A DNA stretch of 27,131 nt from Nitrososphaeraceae archaeon (lineage in GTDB: Archaea > Thermoproteota > Nitrososphaeria > Nitrososphaerales > Nitrososphaeraceae): the NCBI GenBank assembly GCA_025449515.1, contig JANWJI010000093.1, forward strand, positions 1 to 27,131. The letters run 5' to 3'. This document shows, one piece after another, positions 7,402 through 14,134 of the stretch (its first letter is position 1; every line of letters begins with the position of its first letter). The notes below the pieces were generated by a model, which did no database searches, was not told the origin of the DNA, and saw only the letters and a list, made by a program, of their open reading frames with translations. The position numbers were made by a program, and so were the translations under genes.

Positions 7402-8787
7402 TTATTTCTTATCTAATTGGATAGGGCTAATAGAAGATATTTCATTACACATATTTTCTTGCATCATTCTTTTGATGTCTCCAGAATGTTGATTATTTGC
7501 CAGTAACCACATTGTCTTTACCAACGCAGTTTCAGGTGTCATATCTGACAATGGTACGACCCCAATTCCGAGCAAGTCTCTTCCAGTATCATACACATTC
7601 AAATTAACTCTTCCCCAGATACATTGCGAAGTCATGAATATCATCACTCCTGAATTGATCGCTTGTTTTAATTGTGCAATACACTCATTACTCACATGAC
7701 CGAGACCGGTTCCTTCAAAGATTATAGCCTTGTAGCCACTTTGTACTAGATATGAAATAATCGCGGGCTCGAACCCAGGATAATACTTAAGCAAAATTAC
7801 GTGTCTATCAAAAGATGTTTTGTACGAAGAATAATTTGCATCTTCACGTCTTTGTAACTCTAGTGTGGGGTTGTGCTGCATTTTGATATTTTCTCCATTG
7901 ATTAGCGCTACAGGTTTGATATCAATCGATTCGAATGCATCGCGACTACTAGTATGGTTTTTTCGAACTCGCGTGCCTAGGTGGCATGCTAATAGATTAT
8001 CGGAAGCGTCAGCATGCATTATAACGAAGACTCCCGAATACTCTGATTCTATAGCAAACTTGGTTGCCCCTATTAAGTTAAGCGCGGCATCGGATGAAGG
8101 TCTGTCAGAAGACCTTTGAGCTCCGGTTAATATGACTGGTATGGGGATATTACGAAGAGCAAAACTTAGAGCTGCAGATGAATAATGCATAGTATCAGTT
8201 CCATGTGACAAAATGATTCCCCTGTAAATTCCCATACTAGTCTTTTCAATTATCTTATTTGCCATCAGAGTCCAATGTTCTGGCCTCAAATTTTCACTAT
8301 ATTCATTTAGTAACACTTCGGTATCTACCGAGGCATATCTAGAAATTTCTGGTACTGACAAATATAAATCAGATGCGGATAAAACAGAGGTAACACCTCC
8401 AGTCCTGTAGTCAATCTTACTGCCTATAGTACCACCAGTACTAATAAGCGCAACTTTGGGAAGTGTACCTTCAACTTTAGCTTGATCAGAGTTAGGTCGG
8501 CCTATTGTTTGATTTACATTGTGTGAGGCTTTACCAACTATGTATGCGCCATACTGGGAATCAGAACTACCTTTCTCAATCGACCTAATTTTTGTCAAAT
8601 TTATACCAATATTATAGCCATTCCTTAGTTTCATAACAACATGGTTGTCATCAAACAATTCGTAGCGAGGAAGCAAGATCCCAGAATACTTTCCATTATT
8701 AGTTTGTATATTGATACTCTGTCCTATTTTGATATCGTTCTCAATGAGTAGTTCAGATGCCTTCCCTTTGTATTCTACCGATCCCAC
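7402..8787 (-). CDS. gatD: Glu-tRNA(Gln) amidotransferase subunit D (asparaginase-like)
   Basis: A 461-residue protein from a GTG start. GatD is the glutaminase half of the archaeal GatDE complex: it hydrolyses glutamine and channels ammonia to GatE. Residues ~1-75 form the small N-terminal beta domain typical of GatD. The asparaginase-like domain starts at ~110 with KVALISTGGTIGSK, which holds the catalytic threonine (T120 region). The second catalytic Thr-Asp motif follows as LSHGTDTMHYS (H195-T197-D198). TGAQRSSDRPSSDA (~221-234) is the usual substrate-pocket segment, and TSQCIWGRVNLNVYDTGRDL near 380-405 is also typical. The N-terminal extension and gatE next door separate it from a plain L-asparaginase. 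The family's Lys in the catalytic quartet was not pinned down by eye. Confidence 0.96.
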   Translation of the reverse strand: MGSVEYKGKASELLIENDIKIGQSINIQTNNGKYSGILLPRYELFDDNHVVMKLRNGYNIGINLTKIRSIEKGSSDSQYGAYIVGKASHNVNQTIGRPNSDQAKVEGTLPKVALISTGGTIGSKIDYRTGGVTSVLSASDLYLSVPEISRYASVDTEVLLNEYSENLRPEHWTLMANKIIEKTSMGIYRGIILSHGTDTMHYSSAALSFALRNIPIPVILTGAQRSSDRPSSDAALNLIGATKFAIESEYSGVFVIMHADASDNLLACHLGTRVRKNHTSSRDAFESIDIKPVALINGENIKMQHNPTLELQRREDANYSSYKTSFDRHVILLKYYPGFEPAIISYLVQSGYKAIIFEGTGLGHVSNECIAQLKQAINSGVMIFMTSQCIWGRVNLNVYDTGRDLLGIGVVPLSDMTPETALVKTMWLLANNQHSGDIKRMMQENMCNEISSISPIQLDKK

Positions 8788-8907
8788 TGTCTCCGGTCAT
8801 AAGGCGATGTCCCATATATGGTTTCCTAACCCGTATGCCATTGCTAAGAATTTTTTAGTTAATTTGAATGGATTCGATATAATTAATCTCGAGATAACTC
8901 AAGGTAT

Positions 8908-9324
8908 CTATGCAGCATATTCCGTGATTTCTATACTCGCACCTTCCAGAAGGTGTAATATGGCCGTCTCAATGTCGTGCACTGATATAATACCAAAGTC
9001 CCATGCATCTATAAAGGCACGAAATTCATCTTCTAGTACCTTTGCCGTACCTTGAAATTCAATCATCTTTTCAGGAGTGTCAGGCGTTCTATAACCCTTC
9101 GCAACCATGATAGGACACCTCCTGTCAATTTCCAGAGGGTTATACCATGCATCTTTTGCGAATTCATAATCGCCACTTTTAATGATATTATATATACGCA
9201 TCAGTTCATCTCCAGACAACTTTTGCAAGTCGGCAAACCATGAACTGCCATTAGCACTCCTTATTTGAGCCGCTGTTTCATGCCCTGTGTTTTTTTCCTC
9301 TGAAAGACCAGGTTTTGGTTTCAA
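8908..9324 (-). CDS. Unrecognised 138-residue acidic protein upstream of gatD
   Basis: The protein begins with TTG (MKPKPGLSEEK...). No family is recognised. The first ~30 residues are polar and probably flexible. The rest looks compact and mostly helical, with LSGDELMRIYNIIKSGDYEF (~36-55), then WYNPLEIDRRCPIMVAKGYR (~61-80) and a C-terminal helix (HDIETAILHLLEGASIEI). A single Cys and no membrane segment or zinc motif are seen. It reads in the same direction as gatD, 120 bases upstream, so co-transcription is possible but the gap allows a separate promoter for gatD. A TATA-like TATAATAAG lies about 20 bases before its start. The composition is coding-like; no function can be proposed. Confidence 0.75.
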   Translation of the reverse strand: MKPKPGLSEEKNTGHETAAQIRSANGSSWFADLQKLSGDELMRIYNIIKSGDYEFAKDAWYNPLEIDRRCPIMVAKGYRTPDTPEKMIEFQGTAKVLEDEFRAFIDAWDFGIISVHDIETAILHLLEGASIEITEYAA

Positions 9325-9548
9325 TAGTATGCTTATTATATCAACTTATCAAATAGAAATACATTTTCTTTTATGGAGAAACGAATTTAATGGAGACATA
9401 AAGGTAGTATATGGTTATTGCCAAGTATTTCTATAAAGACTAATTATTTACAGGATTATTTTCTATTTTGTAGAAGTTTTATAAACACTTAATAAATCGA
9501 GATAATAACCTGGCTTAGTATTTGATGTCCAACAATTTCCAAATCTCA

Positions 9549-10085
9549 CTACGGGCCAAGATTATTAAGCTGTCGTATTCGTTCGACTCCACCTATTTCT
9601 TCGATAATCGTAGCAGTTTGAAAAGTGACCAATTCCTTCCATTCTTTCCCCTCGGCTATTCTAGCCCTAACTTCTGTGGCAGATAGTTCTTCTCGCCTAC
9701 ACATTGTAGGTTCTTTTACCTTGAATCCTCTCTCTAAGTATAGCTGCCTTGTGAATCTATCGTTGGTAAAAATTATTTCGTATCTCGGAACCAAAAGATC
9801 TACTTCACGAGTCCACAAACCATGTATTTCAATATCTGGGACAGGGATCAAGAGTATTTTATCGATGCTTATCTCTTTGTCTGCCTGCAACGAGTCTCTT
9901 ATCATCTCAATTCGTTCACCGGCAGTGAACGGATTTCTTGGCTCATGACTTTTCTGAGCGCTACCTATAACAATTATTAGCTCGCGTACGCTGCGGAGAG
10001 CATACTTTACAGTCGCCAGGTGGCCCAGGTGGAACGGCTGAAACCTGCCGATAAACGCTCCTCTTAGAAGTAAACTCGTAGGCAA
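9549..10085 (-). CDS. nadM: Nicotinamide-nucleotide adenylyltransferase
   Basis: A 178-residue protein from a TTG start, normal length for archaeal NadM. It joins NMN and ATP to form NAD+ and pyrophosphate in the cytoplasm. RGAFIGRFQPFHLGH (8-22) contains the nucleotidyltransferase H-x-G-H site (H19, H22). GSAQKSHEPRNPFTAGERIEM (41-61, quoted without its last residue) is the NadM signature that continues the active site. The ELSATEVRARI segment (~133-143) is the counterpart of the family's phosphate-binding (S/T)xxxxR motif (R140). RFTRQLYLERGF and PTMCRREE match typical archaeal sequences. It stands alone, with spacers on both sides. The cysteine C129 lies just before the phosphate-binding motif. 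Identification is firm. Confidence 0.95.
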   Translation of the reverse strand: MPTSLLLRGAFIGRFQPFHLGHLATVKYALRSVRELIIVIGSAQKSHEPRNPFTAGERIEMIRDSLQADKEISIDKILLIPVPDIEIHGLWTREVDLLVPRYEIIFTNDRFTRQLYLERGFKVKEPTMCRREELSATEVRARIAEGKEWKELVTFQTATIIEEIGGVERIRQLNNLGP

Positions 10086-10848
10086 GAGTTATTCTCCATG
10101 CAATTTTAATCTATATCTTTTGACATGGCATTATTGAATTGGGTTGGAATGTGATGACCTCTTCATGGAATATACACACAGGATCGCTCTGACTTAAGGC
10201 AATAGTAGGACTATTGAAGAGAAAAATATGTCCTGAGAATTGATAATTCAAAATTGATTGTTACTATCAATGATAATACTAGTCGTAAGTTGTAGAATGT
10301 CTGAATTTGTGCTAAATGACTCCCAATCAATCAAGAGGATAGCTTCGTGTCATCATAATCACCTATATTGAGAGAGCCATCCGTTCGCTAGGTTTCGTAT
10401 CTGATTGTGTTTTAATTTTTCTAACTGCATCCTCAAAATGCTTCCAATACCTTTAGAGTTAGAGTATCGTTACGTGACATGTTTTGATGATATTCGGTTT
10501 GCAATTATCACTTATACATTTTTATAAATGTGCCCTGTATTCTTTAGACCATTATAAACTACAGGGCATAAAATCCGATGCCTTCAAAAATGTCAATTCT
10601 GGCCTACAATACTAAGAAAGATGTTTAAAATTTGGAAACAATTACCTGTTTTATCGCCAAAATCCCTAACACAACAGAACTAAGATTAATTTATGATTAT
10701 TTCGGCTAGACTACGAACTAGATTGAGAATTTAGAAGCATCATCGCTGGTTTATTTATTCGGATGGATAGGCATTAAGATGAATTGCACCCGATAAATCC
10801 TTTACAGAATATATTCCGATCAGCAATTGTTAGAGTGATGAAATAGCC
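10086..10848. other. Long spacer between divergent genes
   Basis: About 760 bases between nadM (minus) and the PIN gene (plus). It contains a small hairpin CAATAG-TAGGA-CTATTG at 10200-10216 and a longer inverted repeat at 10529-10570 behind a TATA-like element, listed separately. Only very short frames are present (for example a 16-codon ATG frame at 10578). No tRNA or other RNA gene was recognised. Confidence 0.4.
10529..10570. repeat. Inverted repeat downstream of a TATA-like box
   Basis: TGCCCTGTA (10531-10539) is the exact reverse complement of TACAGGGCA (10560-10568), with a 20-base loop; a G-T and a T-A pair extend each arm to 11 bases (10529-10570). TTTTTATAAATG lies directly in front (about 10519-10530). 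A transcript from that box would start inside or just before the loop. This makes an operator overlapping a promoter a simple reading; a structured leader is the alternative. The nearest downstream gene is the PIN protein, 280 bases away. Confidence 0.35.
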
Positions 10849-11238
10849 GTGAGGGTCATTTGTGATACGAGTTTTTTAATGGTTCTTGTTTCTAATCGAA
10901 TAAGCCAATTGGATAGTATTGAGAGCGAATTGGGCAGATTGCAGTTCTTAGTTCCAGATATTGTACTGGACGAATTAAAGCATATTCAAGACGTGGCGGG
11001 GCCAAAACGATCCATGATTGCAAGGACTGCTATTAAAATTGCTCATTCTAAATTTGAATTAGTTAAATTCAGGCGATCTCATCCTGTAGATGATGCGATA
11101 GTTGATTATGTTAGGACCAATAAGTGTGCAGCTGCAACCCTGGACAAGGATTTAAAGCGAAAGTTGATTCAAACTGGAATTCTCGTTTTTACACTTAGTA
11201 AAAATCGAATAATAGTAGCTAACAATATCCAATATTAA
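10849..11238 (+). CDS. PIN-domain nuclease-like protein
   Basis: A 129-residue protein from a GTG start (MRVICDTSFLMVLVSN). PIN domains are Mg2+/Mn2+-dependent RNases. The expected acidic residues are in order: D6 in the first strand, E42 in VLDELKHI, D82 in HPVDDAIVDY, and D99/D101 in AAATLDKDLKRKL. The ending (TLDKDLKRKL...GILVFTLSKNRIIV) resembles the archaeal VapC9/Fcf1-type PIN proteins linked to rRNA processing more than typical toxins. No antitoxin-sized gene sits immediately upstream, which argues against a classic VapBC pair. It ends 21 bases before the next plus-strand gene, suggesting co-transcription. The family is firm; substrate and role (RNA maturation versus toxin) are inferred. 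Confidence 0.85.
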   Translation: MRVICDTSFLMVLVSNRISQLDSIESELGRLQFLVPDIVLDELKHIQDVAGPKRSMIARTAIKIAHSKFELVKFRRSHPVDDAIVDYVRTNKCAAATLDKDLKRKLIQTGILVFTLSKNRIIVANNIQY

Positions 11239-11259
11239 ACCTTTAAATTAAAATGGCCC

Positions 11260-11940
11260 TTGAAAAATAGCATGTTAAAATATGATTCCCTTCAGTTAAC
11301 TTGGCTTGGTCATGATGGATTCAAAATTATATTTACGAAAAATGATAAAGAAAAAAAAACTATCTACATTGATCCCTACAAGTTGAGTGAATCAAGAAAA
11401 AATGCCCATGACGCAGATATAGTTCTTATCTCTCACAACCACTTTGATCATCTGAGCCTAGAGGATTTGAGGCAAATCTTGAACACAAAAACTAACATAT
11501 TATCCGCTGAAGAGTGTATTGAAAAGTTAGCAGATCTCCCAAATGAACGTAGGGAAGTTAAACCAGGTGACAAGTTGACGATCCAAGACGTCCCCATTGA
11601 AGTTGTACCTGCCTATAATACAAACAAGAGTTTCCATCCTAAGATAGATAATAAGCTAGGTTTTATAATTGTCTTAGATAAGTATCGCATATATCACGCA
11701 GGCGATACTGACATGATCCCAGAAATGGAATTCACGAAACCAGATATTGCTCTGGTCCCGGTATCTGGAACGTATGTTATGACTGCAGAAGAGGCGGCGA
11801 AGGCAACAAACGAACTTATAAAACCTGCAAAATTTGTAGTACCTATGCATTATGGAACAATCGTGGGTTCGGAAAAAGATGCTATGACATTTCGTGATCT
11901 CGTTAAGATCTGCGAAACAAAAATTCTAAACAAGGAATGA
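11260..11940 (+). CDS. Metallo-beta-lactamase-fold hydrolase, UPF0173 type
   Basis: A 226-residue protein opening with TTG; an ATG at codon 5 (11272) is an equally good start and would give MLKYDSLQLTWLGHDGF. The metal-binding motif is ISHNHFDHLS (H59, H61, D63, H64). The distal ligands are in IYHAGDTDMIPE (~147-158) and PMHYGTIVG near the C-terminus. WLGHDGF at the start and the compact size are typical of the UPF0173 hydrolase family, whose substrates are not established. The enzyme should bind two metal ions in the cytoplasm. It follows the PIN gene by 21 bases. The fold is firm; the reaction is unknown. Confidence 0.9.
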   Translation: MKNSMLKYDSLQLTWLGHDGFKIIFTKNDKEKKTIYIDPYKLSESRKNAHDADIVLISHNHFDHLSLEDLRQILNTKTNILSAEECIEKLADLPNERREVKPGDKLTIQDVPIEVVPAYNTNKSFHPKIDNKLGFIIVLDKYRIYHAGDTDMIPEMEFTKPDIALVPVSGTYVMTAEEAAKATNELIKPAKFVVPMHYGTIVGSEKDAMTFRDLVKICETKILNKE

Positions 11941-12038
11941 TTAGAGAGGGATCAAATTCTAGCGTTCCAAAAAAATTCGGATTTAGTATCATATTATAAA
12001 ATACTTAAATACAAAATCATTATTTTATAAATTTGAAA

Positions 12039-12101
12039 ATGGCAGCAAAGAAGAAAGCAGCTAAGTCTACAAAGAAGGGAGAAAAAAAGACAAAAAAATA
12101 A
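12039..12101 (+). CDS. Lysine/alanine-rich 20-residue micro-protein
   Basis: The 20 codons read MAAKKKAAKSTKKGEKKTKK, half lysine, with no aromatic residue. This resembles the basic tails of histone H1-like and other nucleic-acid-binding proteins. The surroundings look like a real transcription unit: CTTAAATA (12004-12011) about 30 bases upstream fits a TATA box, and a pyrimidine-rich T-tract (12139-12158) follows about 40 bases after the stop. Being so short, it could be a free polycation that neutralises DNA or RNA, or a chance A-rich frame. The strong bias to K and A, with GCA/GCT alanine codons mixed in, argues against simple poly-A. No homologue can be checked here. Confidence 0.5.
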   Translation: MAAKKKAAKSTKKGEKKTKK

Positions 12102-12516
12102 CAGGTAATCGATAGAAGATTATTAACTGTTTAATTATTCCTTCCTTCTTTTATTTTTGCTAGATTTTGAGGTTATTATTAAATAAGTCAATTTTGCGTG
12201 CAGAGAACTAACATTTAGAATGTCTTTATATCGAATATTATTAGACAACGGGGGCTCAAATGCAAATTGAAATCAATAGGATGAAGAACCCTTGTTTTTA
12301 CTCCTGACGATATTTTGCTTTGCCTGGGGGTGAAAGAGGTTCCCAAAACCGTGACCAAACCTTCTAGATAGAATAGAATTGATGATGGTCAAATATGTCT
12401 TAAATTATTTTATTATACTATTGTGGAGCTTGTGTATCTTGTCATCCTTATGAAAGTATATTGTACATTAGATGTTGTAAATTTGAGAGGATATCTCACA
12501 ATTTCTGTTTGTTAAC
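12102..12516. other. Spacer with a possible short transcript
   Basis: It begins with the T-tract that could end the micro-protein transcript. CTTTATATC (TATA core 12225-12230) stands about 26 bases before the run ACGGGGGCTC (12248-12257), a plausible start of an RNA. Beyond it lie a 15-codon frame (12260-12307) and a G/C-richer segment (12324-12365; CCTGGGGGTGAAAGAGGTTC) unlike the surrounding AT-rich DNA. It could be an untranslated RNA or leader; no known RNA family was recognised. Confidence 0.3.
12139..12158 (+). terminator. Pyrimidine-rich T-tract
   Basis: TCCTTCCTTCTTTTATTTTT lies about 40 bases after the micro-protein stop. Archaeal RNA polymerase commonly terminates at T-rich tracts without a hairpin, so this is a credible end for transcripts from 11260 or 12039. 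Confidence 0.45.
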
Positions 12517-12524
12517 ATATAATA
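12517..12524 (+). promoter_or_regulatory. TATA box of the tRNA-Ser gene
   Basis: ATATAATA is centred about 30 bases before the tRNA 5' end at 12551, the usual archaeal TATA-to-gene spacing for a tRNA transcribed with little leader. Confidence 0.5.
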
Positions 12525-12550
12525 GTAAGTTAGCCAACGATATCAATCGT

Positions 12551-12681
12551 GCAGATGTGGCAGAGTGGTCTTTTGTGCTCAAAACAGCACGAACATAATA
12601 ATGCGTCGGCCTTGAGTTACAAGGCTAAAAGCAAGCCGATTCGCCTGTTGGCGATCAGGAGTTCGAATCTCCTCATCTGCG
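12551..12681 (+). tRNA. tRNA-Ser (TGA) with an anticodon-loop intron and a D-loop insertion
   Basis: Perfect 7-bp acceptor stem: GCAGATG (12551-12557) with CATCTGC (12674-12680), then discriminator G (12681), the serine identity base; CCA is not encoded. T-arm AGGAG-TTCGAAT-CTCCT (12657-12673). The long variable arm TCGCC-TGTT-GGCGA marks a type II tRNA. Anticodon stem TCGGC (12606-12610) with GCCGA (12635-12639), anticodon TGA at 12613-12615 after T33. Loop CTTGAG is split from its last A by a 17-nt intron (12617-12633) at the canonical 37/38 position; the candidate bulges AGT and CAA are cut exactly there, although the central helix has one mismatch. The D-arm GCA...TGC is separated by 28 extra bases (about 12571-12598) with an internal hairpin GTGCT-CAAAAC-AGCAC. 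Removing both gives 86 nt, normal for tRNA-Ser. Confidence 0.92.
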
Positions 12682-12686
12682 CTTAT

Positions 12687-13784
12687 TTATCCCATATTGC
12701 CTCTTGCTGATCTTGCATGCTTCCTGTCACTAACTCTTTGACTATGCTCAGATTTTATTCGTCTATCGAGTCTGGATATCATCACCTTACATGCGCTCAT
12801 GGGATCAAATGCGACACCCTTTGCATCAATAACTCCCCTATCTGTATTTAGCCTGGCCCGCATTGAATATTTCCGAGTCTTGTGTTTGTCGACGTAAACT
12901 ACTACTAGGTGAACATCTCCCAATTTTCCCTGGATTTTTTCTAGAAATTTGTGCATTTGCATCTCGATCTCTGAACGTGTGACTTCATCTACTAGATGAG
13001 CCACATGAATGGTAGGTTTGCTAATCCTGGGAAGAATTAATTCCAGGATATCCTTGGGAGTGATAATTCCTATGGGCCTCCTATCTCCCACAACGACTAT
13101 TTCTTCATTATTGTTGAAATGGCTTATAATATCATTTACTCTCGTACCCCTTTCAACAGATATTGAGCGTTTCATAATGGATTTCACTTCAAGATCTCTA
13201 ATTGTAGCTAAACTACCGATTCCTTTAGATTTCGTGGACCTTTCTCGGGGAGTGGAAAGGACTCCAGCTATGTCCAGTGCGTTAACGATACCCACTAGGA
13301 CTCCCTTGGTGTTAATTATTGGGAGACGCGATATATTGTATCGACGCATCTTAGACAGCGCATTACCTAAGGTTGTTTGTTCTTCGATCACAATTGCTCC
13401 AGACATCACTTCATCTACATTGGCATGTCCGAAATCTGAAATCTTCAGAATGTCGGTTTCACTAATTAAACCCGTAAGTCGTCCGTTATCGAGTAGTGGT
13501 AATGCCCTATTCGCACTGACGATCATAAGTTGGGCACATTTTTCAATCTGGTCATTTTCATCAAGGATTGGAGTATTACAAATAAAGCTCCTGACTTTGG
13601 AGTCCGGCAGAGCATTTATACTCACAAATTGTTTCGCAAATATCATACCCCTGTATATTGAATCGCTATCGATAATCGGGATTTGATGAATCTTGTTTTC
13701 AGACATTATACTCAAAGCCTTACCTACTGTCTCATTCGGATCAAGGCTAAACACTTTCGTCTTTGCTATATCGAGAACCTTCAT
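12687..13784 (-). CDS. Four-CBS-domain protein with C-terminal S30AE/HPF-like domain
   Basis: A 365-residue protein from an ATG whose first base is 13784. Four CBS repeats are visible at about 1-56, 64-117, 122-176 and 198-250, each ending in the usual 'G.I...DI' motif (GLISETDIL, GIVNALDIA, GIITPKDIL). CBS pairs bind adenine nucleotides such as AMP, ATP or SAM. After a short linker, residues ~258-350 follow a beta-alpha-beta-beta-beta-alpha order. YSMRARLNTDRGVIDAKGVA and AFDPMSACKVMISRLDRRIK strongly resemble the second half of S30AE/HPF ribosome-hibernation domains. The tail is basic (SDRKHARSARG). The likely role is nucleotide-sensing control of ribosomes, inferred from domain content and from aIF2-gamma and S6e lying on the same strand. 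The stop codon is five bases from the tRNA-Ser 3' end, so transcription converges there. Confidence 0.88.
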   Translation of the reverse strand: MKVLDIAKTKVFSLDPNETVGKALSIMSENKIHQIPIIDSDSIYRGMIFAKQFVSINALPDSKVRSFICNTPILDENDQIEKCAQLMIVSANRALPLLDNGRLTGLISETDILKISDFGHANVDEVMSGAIVIEEQTTLGNALSKMRRYNISRLPIINTKGVLVGIVNALDIAGVLSTPRERSTKSKGIGSLATIRDLEVKSIMKRSISVERGTRVNDIISHFNNNEEIVVVGDRRPIGIITPKDILELILPRISKPTIHVAHLVDEVTRSEIEMQMHKFLEKIQGKLGDVHLVVVYVDKHKTRKYSMRARLNTDRGVIDAKGVAFDPMSACKVMISRLDRRIKSEHSQRVSDRKHARSARGNMG

Positions 13785-14134
13785 TATCTTTTATGTCGGT
13801 CTGATTCTAGATTAAAAACTTTCTCATAATTTGAGATAACACCATCGGTATGGAAAAATCGATTTATATAGAGTTACGAAAGCTGTAAGAAGGATAGCAC
13901 GCGAACATCGATAAATGCCACTCTGGGTTCTAAACAACAACTACCGATTATCACCCACGTCACACGATTTCTAAGGTAGGGGTCTCAATTTTATAGTACT
14001 GCGCCTCGGCCTTAATCTAGAGCTGCAAATGCCAATCTATATTTAAATTCGAATAACGAGTCGTGACCTGATGTCATTTTGGATAATGTATCTTGTTTCG
14101 TGGAAAGCTACTATAGATTGAGATAGTCGCCTTG
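13785..14134. other. Spacer upstream of the CBS-domain gene
   Basis: About 350 bases between aIF2-gamma (ending at 14135) and the CBS gene (starting at 13784), both minus strand. On the minus strand a T/A-rich element near 13810-13820 and a better TATA-like TATATAAATC near 13860-13872 could be promoters, so the CBS gene is probably transcribed separately. A G/C-richer patch lies at about 14000-14030. No gene or RNA was recognised. Confidence 0.35.

Noticed and set aside
7402..8787. Plain L-asparaginase
   Set aside because: The N-terminal GatD domain and the adjacent gatE identify it as an amidotransferase subunit.
10849..11940. PIN protein as part of a toxin-antitoxin pair
   Set aside because: No small antitoxin-like gene precedes it, the downstream partner is a metallo-hydrolase, and the sequence resembles the rRNA-processing type of PIN protein.
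12270..12380. C/D box small RNA (GGATGAAGA and CCTGA)
   Set aside because: The box sequences deviate and their spacing is too short for a C/D guide.
12551..12681. tRNA-Ser with anticodon GCT, or a tRNA-Leu with CAA, read from the intron region
   Set aside because: GCT here lacks the required T33. The discriminator is G rather than the A typical of tRNA-Leu. Only TGA sits correctly in the loop next to a canonical 37/38 intron.
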